Shown here: positions 1 through 8,196 of the stretch, piece by piece
How the letters are laid out: the number at the start of each line of letters is the position of its first letter
How positions within the stretch are numbered: position 1 is the stretch's first letter
From: Neoroseomonas soli
GTDB taxonomy: Bacteria > Pseudomonadota > Alphaproteobacteria > Acetobacterales > Acetobacteraceae
Length of the DNA: 33,629 bases
Assembly (NCBI RefSeq): GCF_018129065.1
Contig: NZ_JAAEDM010000058.1
Location: forward strand, 1-33,629
Reading direction: 5' to 3'
Made by a program: the position numbers and the translations under genes
The notes under the pieces: model-generated
The model's database searches: none
Told to the model about the DNA's origin: nothing
The model's input: the letters and a program-made list of their open reading frames with translations, nothing else

Positions 1-126
1 CACGGCGCCGGAGGCCGCGCGCCCCGCGGCGGCGCCGGCCGCTCCGCCGGCCTGTTCGCAGCCGGACAGCAGCGCGAGGGAGAAGAGCAGGGCAGCGGGA
101 CGCCAGGAAAGGATGTGTGCCGGCAA
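1..126 (-). CDS. Lipoprotein, N-terminal part (gene runs off the window)
   Basis: Only the first 42 codons are in the window. The reading frame starts at a TTG preceded by AAGGAG with a 7-nt spacer. It gives a short n-region, a hydrophobic stretch (ALLFSLALLSG) and a lipobox with the cysteine at residue 23 (LLSGC), followed by an Ala/Gly-rich linker. This is a class II (lipoprotein) signal peptide, so the mature product should be lipid-anchored in the cell envelope. The function cannot be told from what is visible. It lies 55 bp downstream of the GT-C membrane protein gene on the same strand and may be cotranscribed with it. Confidence 0.6.
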   Translation of the reverse strand, partial: MPAHILSWRPAALLFSLALLSGCEQAGGAAGAAAGRAASGAV

Positions 127-181
127 GGTTCGTCTCCTTGTTCCGGTGCAGGCTAGACCAGTACGGCGCCTTGCTGAACCT

Positions 182-2014
182 TCATGGTTGCGGCGCGACG
201 GCGAGAAGGCGAAAGCCGCCGAGCGCCTCCGGCAGCGGCACCGGCACCAGCCAGCCCGGCCCCCTGCCGTCCCGCAGGCGCGCGGCGAGCGTGCCTTCCC
301 CGGCCATGCGCGCATCCGGGCCGGCGCAGGTGAGGACCAGCGCGACCCCGCGCCGGCGCAATACCTGGCGCGCGGCCTCAGGGTCGGTCGCGGCGAACAC
401 CGCGCGCGTGTCCTGCAGTGCCGCGCCGCCGCGGTGATAGGGGCCGGCGACGGCACGGAAGGGGGTGCGCCAGGCGATCTCGGGCCCGGCGTTGATGTCC
501 GCCGCCATCAGGATCGGCGCGGGGGAGCCCGGCGCAACACCTGGCCGCTCGGCGGCGAGCCATCGGGCGAGGGCGGTCACGTCGCAGGCCGCCTCCGCGT
601 GTCCCGCCGCCGCGCCCGCTGCGTCGGGGCCGGGCATTGCGGCAAAGGGCAGCGCAAGCAGTCCGGACAGCAGCAATGCTGCGGCCATCCCGCGGAAGAC
701 TTTGCTGCGAGGCCAAGCGGCACCGAGCACGGCACCCACCAGCCCCGCCCCGGCGACAGCGGCCGGCGCGGCGAGATCGAGGGCGAAGCGTCGCGCCGCG
801 AAGGCGGCGACCAGCCCGCTCAGCAGCGCCGCGAACAGCGCGAGCCCCGCTGGCCAGCGCCGGTCGCGCAGCCATCCGGGCGCGGCAAGTCCGAGAGCGA
901 TCAGCCCGGCCAGCGGGGGGCCGCCGAGCAGCGCCGGCACATCGGATGCGCGCCCCCGGCCGAAAGGCGGCAGCGGCTGCATTTCCTCGATGGCGGGGAG
1001 CAGGACGTCGCGGCTCGCCGCATCGGCGCTGCCGAAGGATCCGGCCAGGGCGTCGGGGAACAGCAGCAGCAGGACCGCGAGCGCGGCGACCGCCGAGGCC
1101 GCGCCGACTGCGACCCGTCGCGCGCGCGCCGTGTCGGCGAAGGGCAGAACGGCGGCGAAGACCGCGGCGATCGCGGCCGCCAGGGCGACATGATGCACCG
1201 ACACGCGGTCATACTCGACCGCGAGCCAGCCGGCCGGTGGCCGCTCCACCACGACGGCGAGCGCGAGTGTCGCGCCCATGGCCAATGCGATCCGCATCCC
1301 CTGCCTCGCCAGGCCACGCCCGTCATCGGCCGCCACGACGGCGAGGCCGGTCGCGAGCAGCACCGGCGCGGCGAGGATCAGCGCCTCCGGGCTGACCCAG
1401 ATGCCGAAGCCGAAGGCCGCCCCGGCCAGCACGGCCGCCCTCCGAGGGAAGTCGGGCCGCAGCGCCCGCACCGCCCCGCCGAGTGCGACAAGGAGCGCGA
1501 GCAGGATCAGCGCGTGATGGTCGGCGCGCCCGGGCATCGCATAGCCGGTCGCTGCCGGCATCGCGACCGCCATCGGCACGGCGAACCACGGCGCCGCCCC
1601 CGGCCAGAGTCCCCGCGCCGCCCAGGCCGCCGCGACCGCCGCGAGCACATGCAGCGCCGGCGAGACCAGCCCGCCCACGAGGAAGATCGCTTCCCGCGGA
1701 TCGAACCCCGCCAGCCCTTCCAGCGCCAGTGCCGGCAGCAGGATCAGCAGGTCGAGCGGCCGCGTCCAATGGAGCGACAGGCCCTCCGGCGCCGCGAGCG
1801 CGGGCGTGACCGTGTCGAACCAGCCGCCGCCAAGGCGCAGTTCGAGCACGCGCACGACCCGCATGTACGCGTCCGCATCCACCAGCCGCCCCTCCGCGAA
1901 GGGGGCATGGGGTCCGGCCAGTATGCCGAGATGCACCGCGGCGACCGCGGCCAGGGCGAAGAAAAGCAATCCCGGGCCAATCCGGGACGGTGGTTCCGCG
2001 GCGACGGGCGGCAT
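182..2014 (-). CDS. GT-C fold integral membrane protein, STT3/oligosaccharyltransferase-like
   Basis: A 610-residue polytopic membrane protein. An N-terminal hydrophobic segment is followed by an extracytoplasmic-type loop with DADAYMRVVRVLEL at about residues 47-60 and WFDTVTP just after. Later comes GRADHHALILLALL in a membrane segment. An acidic motif in the first loop followed by a DHH motif is the layout of GT-C glycosyltransferases such as STT3/PglB, which use polyprenyl-linked sugars on the periplasmic side. The C-terminal ~150 residues are soluble-looking. The ATG start has GAGG 8 nt upstream. The assignment rests on layout and motifs; acceptor and donor are unknown, and it could equally be a lipid-modifying GT-C enzyme. 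It is divergent from the NHL gene across a tandem repeat. Confidence 0.55.
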   Translation of the reverse strand: MPPVAAEPPSRIGPGLLFFALAAVAAVHLGILAGPHAPFAEGRLVDADAYMRVVRVLELRLGGGWFDTVTPALAAPEGLSLHWTRPLDLLILLPALALEGLAGFDPREAIFLVGGLVSPALHVLAAVAAAWAARGLWPGAAPWFAVPMAVAMPAATGYAMPGRADHHALILLALLVALGGAVRALRPDFPRRAAVLAGAAFGFGIWVSPEALILAAPVLLATGLAVVAADDGRGLARQGMRIALAMGATLALAVVVERPPAGWLAVEYDRVSVHHVALAAAIAAVFAAVLPFADTARARRVAVGAASAVAALAVLLLLFPDALAGSFGSADAASRDVLLPAIEEMQPLPPFGRGRASDVPALLGGPPLAGLIALGLAAPGWLRDRRWPAGLALFAALLSGLVAAFAARRFALDLAAPAAVAGAGLVGAVLGAAWPRSKVFRGMAAALLLSGLLALPFAAMPGPDAAGAAAGHAEAACDVTALARWLAAERPGVAPGSPAPILMAADINAGPEIAWRTPFRAVAGPYHRGGAALQDTRAVFAATDPEAARQVLRRRGVALVLTCAGPDARMAGEGTLAARLRDGRGPGWLVPVPLPEALGGFRLLAVAPQP

Positions 2015-2072
2015 CGGCGCGGCCTCGCTCCCCTGGGCTGCCGCTGCCGGTGTGCGCGGCGGCTCCGCGTCG

Positions 2073-2221
2073 AGTCAACAATGCGAGCGAGGGAATCGTG
2101 CGGCGATGAGGCGAACCACGCGCCGGTTGCCGCCGCACCGCCGCGCCTAGTCAACAATGCGGGCAAGGGGATCGTGCGGCGATGAGGCGAGCCACGCGCC
2201 GGTTGCCGCGGCGCCGCCGCG
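2073..2221. repeat. Two-copy tandem repeat, 76-bp period
   Basis: Positions 2073-2145 and 2149-2221 are near-identical (about 6 differences in 73 bp), each beginning AGTCAACAATGCG. The pair fills most of the 245-bp space between the divergent membrane-protein and NHL genes. On the minus strand each copy carries a TTGACT-like hexamer (reverse complement of AGTCAA), so the duplication may have doubled a promoter element. No protein role is evident. Confidence 0.85.
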
Positions 2222-2259
2222 GAGCCACCCTCGCGGCCGGCAGCAGCGGGAGCAGGCAG

Positions 2260-3108
2260 ATGGCTCGTCACGACCTCTTCGTTCGTCTCGGGGAGACGCT
2301 CTATCGCGTGGAGCGCCCCTGGGGCGAGGTCCCGAAAGGCGTGGGCGTGCCGAGCGACGTCGCCTGCGACGCCGAGGGCCGCGTCCATGTCCAACTCCGC
2401 CAGGACCCGATGGCCGACCCCGAAGGCCCGGCCGTCGTGGTGCTGTCGCCGGAGGGGCGGCACATCGCCGCCTGGGGCGGGGCAGAGGTGGCGGACGGCC
2501 ACATGCTCTCCGTCCATCCCGATGGCCGCGTCTTCGTGGTGGACCGGGACGCGCAGGAGATCATCGTCTTCAGCCGGGAGGGCAAGCGCCTGGGCGGCAT
2601 CGGCCGGCGCCACCGCCCGGGCGAACCCTTCAACGCCCCGTGCGACGTGGCCTTCGGGCCTGACGGGTCGATCTATGTCGCGGACGGCTACGGCGCCTCC
2701 TTCGTGCATCGCTTCAGCGCCGAGGGCACGCCGATGGGCCGCTGGGGTCGTCCGGGCGACGGGCCCGGCGAGTTCTCCACCCCGCACTCCGTCTGGGTGC
2801 TGCCCGATGGCCGCGTGACCGTCGCGGACCGCGAGAACAACCGCGTCCAGGTCTTCACGCCGGACGGCTCCTGGCTCGCCGACTGGACCGGCCACCACAA
2901 GCCGATGAGCGTGCATGGTGGGCCGGACGGCACGCTCTACGTGACGGACCAAGTGCCGCGCCTGTCCTGGCTCGCGCCGGACGGCGCGCTGATCGGGCGC
3001 TGCCGGCCGGTGCTGAACGGCGCGCACGGCATGTGGCGCGGGCCCGACGGGCGGATCTTCCTCAGCGAGCAGAATCCCTCGCGGCTGACCTGCCTGGTGC
3101 CGGTCTGA
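2260..3108 (+). CDS. NHL-repeat six-bladed beta-propeller protein
   Basis: A 282-residue protein made of repeated NHL/SMP-30-like blades. Recurrent units are of the type P-x-DVA-x-x-x-DG-x-(I/V)-(Y/F)-V-(A/V)-D, for example DVAFGPDGSIYVADGYG and SVWVLPDGRVTVADRENNRVQVF. This fold is found in peptidyl-hydroxyglycine amidating lyases, gluconolactonase-like enzymes and protein-interaction propellers; the sequence does not decide between enzyme and scaffold. No signal peptide is seen from the chosen ATG, which has GGGAG 7 nt upstream. An in-frame ATG 26 codons earlier lies in the tandem repeat, gives an arginine-rich leader and lacks a good ribosome site. The stop is 1 bp from the stop of the GMC remnant on the other strand. 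Confidence 0.75.
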   Translation: MARHDLFVRLGETLYRVERPWGEVPKGVGVPSDVACDAEGRVHVQLRQDPMADPEGPAVVVLSPEGRHIAAWGGAEVADGHMLSVHPDGRVFVVDRDAQEIIVFSREGKRLGGIGRRHRPGEPFNAPCDVAFGPDGSIYVADGYGASFVHRFSAEGTPMGRWGRPGDGPGEFSTPHSVWVLPDGRVTVADRENNRVQVFTPDGSWLADWTGHHKPMSVHGGPDGTLYVTDQVPRLSWLAPDGALIGRCRPVLNGAHGMWRGPDGRIFLSEQNPSRLTCLVPV

Positions 3109-3109
3109 C

Positions 3110-3243
3110 TTAGCCGCGCATGTCCTCGGCGATCAGGTCGGCGGCCTTTTCCGCGACCGAGAGCACCGTCGCGTTGATGTTGCGCACGGGGATGTCCGGG
3201 AAGACCAAAGCATCGGCCACGCGTAGCGCCTCGAGGCCGCGCG
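3110..3243 (-). pseudogene. C-terminal remnant of a GMC oxidoreductase
   Basis: About 43 codons survive, ending in TAA. They read like the last part of a glucose-methanol-choline oxidoreductase: [18 protein letters not shown], then [17 protein letters not shown]. They match the end of the intact GMC gene at 3999-5597 almost residue for residue, with roughly 85% nucleotide identity by eye, so this is a diverged paralogue rather than a fresh copy. The rest of the gene is missing. Homology stops at about 3243, where base composition changes and the immunity-like gene begins. The N-terminal part was probably replaced or deleted when that gene arrived. Confidence 0.8.
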
Positions 3244-3277
3244 GCGTTCTTTGTCTGTTTGAGCCTGAGTTCGGCTG

Positions 3278-3979
3278 CTATGCCTCCCGCACTTTCTGCA
3301 CGAGAAAGCCCTTCAGACCCTTGTCCCGCAACGCGGCCAGCAACGCGTCGGAGACGAAGAACTCGCCCATGGTGAAGTACGCATCCACCCACAGGTGCCG
3401 CCCGGCGATGACTGCGCGCGAAAGGCAGATGTCGTCGACGGTGCTCAGCACTTCGTTCAGCGTCTTGCGGCGCTGGCCCTGCTTGCCGATGCATTCCTCG
3501 GGCAACAGCGAGTTGTTGCGCACCAGCGGGTTCATGATGAAGTACTGGCCCGGCGCGACCTCTCGCCCATCCAGGCGCTCGATCGGCTTGCCGTTGGGCC
3601 GGCGGATCATGATCGGGAAGAACTGGTGCAGGCCGGGTTCGAAGGCTTCCACCACCTCCCGGAACTCCGCCGAAACGCCCCAGCACGCCACCACCGGCAT
3701 GAAGTCGGCCAACGCCTGGTGCTTCGAGGTGAGCCAGAACTCGGGCTTCACATCCCCCGGCTCGAAGCGGACGCCCTTGTTGCCGAAGTCGAACTCGCCA
3801 AGAGGCGTTCGTCGTTTACCGGCGTCAGTGAGCGCGCCACTCGCCCCCGGCCCCTCCTTTGGTGCCCCCCTTACACGCGGCCTAAGGCGCGTGTCGTGCG
3901 CGAACATGATCATCGCTGCCATCAAGTGCCTCGCCTCCGTCATCAGCCGCCGATCGGTAGAGAAAGCAGGGGGAGGCAA
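3278..3979 (-). CDS. Imm11-family (DUF1629-like) immunity protein, orphan
   Basis: A 233-residue soluble protein. The central and C-terminal parts follow the layout of the Imm11/DUF1629 family: VSAEFREVVEAFEPGLHQF, then FFPIMI, YFIMNPLV and a terminal block HLWVDAYFTMGEFFVSDALL followed by KGLKGFLVQKV. Members of this family neutralise polymorphic contact-dependent or secreted toxins in the cytoplasm. No toxin gene is visible, so it would be an orphan antitoxin. The start is uncertain. The TTG used here has GGGGAGG 6 nt upstream, but an ATG 12 codons in, and others after it, are possible, and the first ~50 residues look unlike the family. The gene seems less GC-rich than its surroundings and sits between a broken and an intact GMC gene, which suggests transfer. 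Confidence 0.6.
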   Translation of the reverse strand: MPPPAFSTDRRLMTEARHLMAAMIMFAHDTRLRPRVRGAPKEGPGASGALTDAGKRRTPLGEFDFGNKGVRFEPGDVKPEFWLTSKHQALADFMPVVACWGVSAEFREVVEAFEPGLHQFFPIMIRRPNGKPIERLDGREVAPGQYFIMNPLVRNNSLLPEECIGKQGQRRKTLNEVLSTVDDICLSRAVIAGRHLWVDAYFTMGEFFVSDALLAALRDKGLKGFLVQKVREA

Positions 3980-3998
3980 CGGGAACCTCCCCGCCCAT

Positions 3999-5597
3999 TC
4001 ATCTGCGCATATCCTCCGCGATCAGGTCCGCTGCCTTCTCGGCGACCGACAGCACCGTGGCGTTGATGTTGCACACCGGGATGTCCGGGAAGACCGAGGC
4101 ATCCGCCACGCGCAGCCCCTCGATGCCGCGAAGCCGCAGGCGCGCATCGAGCGGCGCGCCGAGATCGCCCCCCATCCGCACCGTGCAGGAGGGGTGATAG
4201 ACCGTCCCGCCCGTCGCCTTGGCGAAGGCGAGCAGCGCCTCGTCGGTGTCGGCCTCCGGCCCCGGGCGCACCTCCTGCGCGACGATGCCGCGCAGCGGTT
4301 CCGCCGCCATCCATCGGCGCGCCAGACGGATGCCGCGCACGACGCATTCCTCGTCGGCGCGCTCGGTCAGGAAGCGCGGGGCGATGGCGGGGGCGTCTTC
4401 CGCGCGCGGTGATTTCAGCGTCACGGAACCCCGGCTGTGCGGCCGGCACTGCCAGACGCCGAGGGTGAAGCCGGGCTCCGTCTCCGGCACGCCGATGCGC
4501 CCGTCCTGCCAGGACAGCGGCCCGCCGTTGATCTGGATGTCCGGCGCCTCCAGCCCATCCTGCGTGCGCGCGAACAGGGACATCATCCCCGGCGACCAGG
4601 TCAGCACCCCCTTGCCGCTGGTGATCCAGCGCAGCACCTCGAGCCCCAGCCGCGGCCAGACGATGCGGCGGTTGGCTGACCAGCGGTGATCGGTCAGGCG
4701 GTAGGTCAGCCGCGCGATGTAGTGGTCCTGCAGGTTCTGCCCCACGCCCGGCGCGTCGAGCACCGGCGCGATCCCGTGCTCCGCGACATGCGCCGCGGGC
4801 CCGACGCCGGAGAGCATCAGCAGGTGCGGCGACCCGATCGCGCCGGCGGACAGCACCACGCCGAAGCGCGCGCGGATGATCTGTTCCTGCCCCCCGCGCC
4901 GGATCGCGACGCCGGTCGCGCGCCCCTGCTCCACCACGATGCGCAGCGCGAGCGCGTTGTCGATGATGGCAAGGTTCGGCCGCGACAGCGCCGGCACCAG
5001 ATAGGCCCGCGCCGCAGAGATCCGCCGCTGCCCGCGCCGCGTCTGCTGGAAGGTGGCGAAGCCTTCGCGCCGCGGGCCGTTCATGTCCTCGTTCACCGGC
5101 AGGCCGATCGCCTCGGCCGCGTGCGCGAATTCGTCTAGCAGTTCGGGCCGCTCTGCCAGATGTTCGACCGGCTGCGGCCCCTGCGTGCCGCGCCCTTCGC
5201 CGCCGCCCGCGAAGGATTCGTGGCGCATGAAATAGGGCAGCAGGTCGTCCCACCCCCAGCCCGTACAGCCCTTCTGCGCCCACAGGTCGTAGTCCGACGG
5301 ATGCCCGCGCACATGGCCGAGCCCGTTGATGGATGACGACCCGCCCCACACGCGCCCACGCGGATAATCGAGCGCGCGGTTGCCCGTCGCGGCATCAGGC
5401 TCGGTGCGGAAGCCCCAGGTCAGCCGTGCATGATCCAGGATGCGCGCATAGCCCGCGGGGATGTGGATGTAGGGATGGCGGTCCTTGCCGCCGGCCTCGA
5501 TGACCGCGACGGTCGCGCCGTTCGCCGAGAGCCGGTTGGCCAGCACGCAGCCCGCGCTGCCCGCGCCGACGATCACATGGTCGAACATGGTGTCCAT
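3999..5597 (-). CDS. GMC-family FAD oxidoreductase (choline dehydrogenase-like)
   Basis: A 532-residue flavoprotein, a normal length for the family. The ADP-binding motif GAGSAGC is at residues 11-17. The first GMC signature (PRGRVWGGSSSINGL) starts near residue 79, and the second (GAIGSPHLLMLSGVGP) lies mid-protein. The catalytic pair is preserved: His468 in YHPSCTVRMG and Asn512 in NINAT, 44 residues apart as in choline oxidase/dehydrogenase. It should oxidise an alcohol group with FAD, but the substrate cannot be told. There is no signal peptide. Two in-frame ATGs (codons 1 and 4) are possible starts, with no clear ribosome site for either. It lies 50 bp downstream of the LysR gene on the same strand, and a remnant of a paralogue lies further downstream. 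Confidence 0.88.
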   Translation of the reverse strand: MDTMFDHVIVGAGSAGCVLANRLSANGATVAVIEAGGKDRHPYIHIPAGYARILDHARLTWGFRTEPDAATGNRALDYPRGRVWGGSSSINGLGHVRGHPSDYDLWAQKGCTGWGWDDLLPYFMRHESFAGGGEGRGTQGPQPVEHLAERPELLDEFAHAAEAIGLPVNEDMNGPRREGFATFQQTRRGQRRISAARAYLVPALSRPNLAIIDNALALRIVVEQGRATGVAIRRGGQEQIIRARFGVVLSAGAIGSPHLLMLSGVGPAAHVAEHGIAPVLDAPGVGQNLQDHYIARLTYRLTDHRWSANRRIVWPRLGLEVLRWITSGKGVLTWSPGMMSLFARTQDGLEAPDIQINGGPLSWQDGRIGVPETEPGFTLGVWQCRPHSRGSVTLKSPRAEDAPAIAPRFLTERADEECVVRGIRLARRWMAAEPLRGIVAQEVRPGPEADTDEALLAFAKATGGTVYHPSCTVRMGGDLGAPLDARLRLRGIEGLRVADASVFPDIPVCNINATVLSVAEKAADLIAEDMRR

Positions 5598-5647
5598 CGG
5601 TGCATCGGAGCGCGCCCACGCGACGCGGTCCAGAGGCCGCGCATGTT

Positions 5648-6598
5648 TCAGTCGTCCGGACCGCGCGGCGCGTTGCCGGCTTCCACCGCCGGCACCTCGC
5701 GCGCCACCGCGAGCATCAGGCGGCGGAGCCAGGCATGACCCGAATCACTCTCGAAGCGCCGGTGGAAGATCATCGACAGCCGCGTGTGGCGGATCGCGAC
5801 CGGCGATTCCCGCACCACCAGCCCATGCGCCTCGGCCATCCGGCGCGCGAGCCGCGCGGAGAGCGTCATCACCATGTCCGTGCGCGCCAGGATGTCGGGC
5901 ACCGCCGAGAGATGCGCGACCACCGCGCCCAGCCGCCGCCGCTTGCCGCGCGCCGCGAGCGCCACATCCAGCGCGCCGTCGCGCGAGCCGTTCGGGGAAT
6001 GGAGCAGATGCGGGAAGGTGATGAGCCGGTCCTCGTCCAGCACGCCGGTCGCGAGCGGATGGCCCGGCCGCATCAGCGTCCTGAATCCTTCGGGCAGCAG
6101 GCGGACGCGGGTGTAGATCGCCGGCGGCTCCGGCAGCACGCCGATGGCGAGCTCGGCCTCCCCGCGCTCGAGCAGCGACTGCCAGTTGGTGCGGTCCGCG
6201 TGGCGGATGGCGAGCAGGCAGCCGGGCGCCTCGCGCCCCATGTGCTCGAGCAGCGTCGGTGCCAGCACCGCCTCGGCATATTCGCTCAGCGCGACCTGGA
6301 AGACGCGGTCCGAGGTCGCGGGATCGAAGGGCGCGTGGACGGCGAAGGTTTCCTTCAGCCGGTCCAGCACCTCGGCCACCGGGCCGGCGAGGGCAAGGGC
6401 GAGTTCCGTCGGCTCCACGCCGCCCGGCCGGCGCAGGAACAGCTCGTCATTCAGCGCCGCCCGCAATCTCGCGAGGGCGTTGGACACCGCCGGCTGCGAC
6501 AGGTTGAGCCGCTGCGCCGCGCGGGTGACGTGGCGCTCGCGTGCCACCGCGTCGAAGACGCGCAGCAGGTTGAGGTCGAGGGTCGCGAGGTCCGCCAT
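5648..6598 (-). CDS. LysR-family transcriptional regulator
   Basis: A 316-residue regulator with the typical LysR N-terminus. DLNLLRVFDAVARERHVTRA leads into the recognition helix (AAQRLNLSQPAVSNALARLR), followed by the linker and a substrate-binding effector domain. I placed the start at the ATG giving MADLATLDLNLL. Longer in-frame readings extend into the divergent promoter region and add a non-homologous leader. It is transcribed away from the DoxX gene and toward the GMC gene, so it most likely controls one or both. The inducer is unknown. Confidence 0.88.
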   Translation of the reverse strand: MADLATLDLNLLRVFDAVARERHVTRAAQRLNLSQPAVSNALARLRAALNDELFLRRPGGVEPTELALALAGPVAEVLDRLKETFAVHAPFDPATSDRVFQVALSEYAEAVLAPTLLEHMGREAPGCLLAIRHADRTNWQSLLERGEAELAIGVLPEPPAIYTRVRLLPEGFRTLMRPGHPLATGVLDEDRLITFPHLLHSPNGSRDGALDVALAARGKRRRLGAVVAHLSAVPDILARTDMVMTLSARLARRMAEAHGLVVRESPVAIRHTRLSMIFHRRFESDSGHAWLRRLMLAVAREVPAVEAGNAPRGPDD

Positions 6599-6634
6599 TC
6601 GTGGCGGTGATGATGGACGTTTCGAAGGTCCGTT

Positions 6635-6653
6635 GGAAGGCGGCGTCCCTTCC
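6635..6653. promoter_or_regulatory. Inverted repeat in the LysR/DoxX divergent region
   Basis: GGAAGG and CCTTCC are separated by 7 nt, between the LysR and DoxX starts. Position and symmetry suit a LysR-type operator, but it does not contain the canonical T-N11-A box in an obvious way. Regulatory function is an inference. Confidence 0.3.
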
Positions 6654-6710
6654 GGGGCATGTTCCCCGCCAACGGAGGCCACCGGGGCCTCGCACCCAAG
6701 GACACCCGCC

Positions 6711-7145
6711 ATGATCGACCCGAAGACCACCACCCCCTATGCGACCTTCCTCCTCCGCGTGAGCCTGGGCCTGCTGTTCCTGGCGCATGGCGGCCTGCTG
6801 AAGCTCGGCACCTTCGGCCTGTCCGGCGTGATGGGCTTCTTCGGCTCCCTCGGCTATCCGCCGATCTTCGGCGCCATCGTCGCCTTCGCCGAGGTCGGCG
6901 CCGGCATCGCCCTCATCACCGGCGTCGGCGTGCGGATCGTCAGCCTGCTGACGCTGCCGATCATGATCGGCGCCACGATGCAGCACCTGCCGGCCGGCTG
7001 GCTGTTCAGCGGCCAGGGCGGCGGTTGGGAATTCCCTGCCTTCTGGACGGTGCTGATGGTGGTGCAGGCCGGCCTCGGCGCCGGCGCCTGGGCGCTGGAC
7101 GCGAACCGCCTGCTCGGCCGCCAGCCCAGCGTGGCGAACGCCTGA
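6711..7145 (+). CDS. DoxX family membrane protein
   Basis: A 144-residue protein with four hydrophobic segments. The first helix has the DoxX-type LRVSLGLLFLAHGGLLKL, followed by FGSLGYPPIFGAIVAFAEVG and a third segment ending in a QHLPAGW loop. The last helix is near residue 120. DoxX proteins are small inner-membrane proteins with roles in redox stress or quinone-linked electron transfer in some species; the specific role here is not shown. The ATG has AAGGA 8 nt upstream. It is single, divergent from the LysR gene and ends in a strong terminator, so it is a monocistronic unit and a likely LysR target. Confidence 0.85.
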   Translation: MIDPKTTTPYATFLLRVSLGLLFLAHGGLLKLGTFGLSGVMGFFGSLGYPPIFGAIVAFAEVGAGIALITGVGVRIVSLLTLPIMIGATMQHLPAGWLFSGQGGGWEFPAFWTVLMVVQAGLGAGAWALDANRLLGRQPSVANA

Positions 7146-7158
7146 CCCTGACAAGGAA

Positions 7159-7184
7159 CGCCCGGCGGGATGATCCGCCGGGCG
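7159..7184 (+). other. Perfect 10-bp hairpin downstream of the DoxX gene
   Basis: CGCCCGGCGG pairs perfectly with CCGCCGGGCG around a GATGAT loop, 13 nt after the DoxX stop. There is no following T-run. It may protect the transcript 3' end or assist the terminator just beyond it. Confidence 0.6.
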
Positions 7185-7198
7185 CTTCCGTGTGATGG

Positions 7199-7224
7199 CC
7201 CCCGCCTCGTGCGGGGGTTTTTTT
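7199..7224 (+). terminator. Rho-independent terminator of the DoxX gene
   Basis: CCCCCGC and GCGGGGG form a 7-bp stem with a CTCGT loop, followed immediately by seven T residues. This is the clearest intrinsic terminator in the window. It separates the plus-strand DoxX gene from the convergent SYLF gene. Confidence 0.9.
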
Positions 7225-7253
7225 CGTTCCGGGGCCGGCCTCGGGACCGCCGT

Positions 7254-8084
7254 TCAGCGGGTCCCGCCCCGCGGCGGGGCCGGCAGGCTCTCGGACTGGA
7301 CGCGGCCGCCGGCCGGGCCGGGCCCCGGCGTGATCACCGCCTGCGGCGCGGCCGAACCCTGCGGCGGTGCGGAACCCTGCGGAACCGGGGCGGTCGCGGC
7401 GGGCGCCTGGGACAGGCGCATCAGCGCCGCACGCAGCGGGTCGGAGGCCGGGTTGTGGGCCTCCATCCCGACCACGACCTGGCGTGCGGAGACGTCGCGG
7501 CCGAAATACTCGCGCATCCATTCGCTGCGTGACGAGACCAGGTTCCCGTCCAGCGTAATGCCCGCGAAAAGCCCGCGCGCGCGAGCGATGGTCACGATAT
7601 CCGCGCCGATCGCCGCCGTGGTCGAGCCCGAGATGCCGCGCCCCAGCGTGCCCAGCGCGACGCCGGCATCGGCGCCGAACTTGAACTGGCTGTCCAGCAT
7701 CGCGTCGAGCGCCTTGTCATTCATGATGAGCATCAGGACCTGCGCGTCCTGCACGCCGATCTGGAAGCCGATCGAGCCGCCGCCCATGGTGAAGAAGGCC
7801 GGCGAGGACCAGGACCCGCCGCCATCGCGCGCCACCATCACGCAGTCGCCGCCGGCGCCGCCGAAGATGAATCCGGCGCGGAAGACGCGGGGACAGATCA
7901 TCGCCGCCCGCGCGCGGCCGAGCATGGAGCGCGCATCCGCGCTCATCTCCCCGAGGTCGAGGATTTCCTGCAGGGCGAGCGTGGAACGGTCGACCAGCGC
8001 CTGCGCTTCCGACTGGGCGCGGGCCTTGTTCCCCCCGAGGACGAGGGCCAGTCCCGTGAGGGCAAGAAGGGCGAGACGGCGCAT
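7254..8084 (-). CDS. Secreted SYLF-domain (Ysc84-like) lipid-binding protein
   Basis: A 276-residue protein with an N-terminal signal peptide (MRRLALLALTGLALVLGGN, cleavage likely after KARA). A SYLF domain follows: MICPRVFRAGFIFGGAGGD, then SIGFQIGVQDAQVLMLIMND, GVALGTLGRGISG and FAGITLDGN near residues 60-185. The last ~50 residues are a Pro/Gln/Ala-rich low-complexity tail with PQGSAPPQGS repeats. SYLF domains bind phosphoinositide or other lipids; bacterial members are exported and of unclear function. The ATG has GGGAGG 8 nt upstream. It is convergent with DoxX and lies downstream of the histidine phosphatase across a hairpin-rich spacer. Confidence 0.85.
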   Translation of the reverse strand: MRRLALLALTGLALVLGGNKARAQSEAQALVDRSTLALQEILDLGEMSADARSMLGRARAAMICPRVFRAGFIFGGAGGDCVMVARDGGGSWSSPAFFTMGGGSIGFQIGVQDAQVLMLIMNDKALDAMLDSQFKFGADAGVALGTLGRGISGSTTAAIGADIVTIARARGLFAGITLDGNLVSSRSEWMREYFGRDVSARQVVVGMEAHNPASDPLRAALMRLSQAPAATAPVPQGSAPPQGSAAPQAVITPGPGPAGGRVQSESLPAPPRGGTR

Positions 8085-8147
8085 GAAGCGAACCTCCCAA
8101 GCCTTTGAATGTCGGCCCTTCTAGCCCGCCCTCTTGGTCATGACAAA

Positions 8148-8167
8148 GGTTTCGCGATGGCGAAACC
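8148..8167. other. Perfect 8-bp inverted repeat
   Basis: GGTTTCGC and GCGAAACC flank a GATG tetraloop, 63 bp upstream of the SYLF start. No T-run follows on either strand. It may be an operator or an RNA stem. Confidence 0.45.
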
Positions 8168-8196
8168 GTGAACGAATCCCTGCCCATTCCCGGGTT

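Noticed and set aside
113-2185. Open frame of 690 codons on the plus strand opposite the GT-C gene
   Set aside because: Composition is Arg/Gly/Gln-rich with no domain. It is the antisense shadow of a GC-rich gene, and the minus-strand frame has clear membrane helices.
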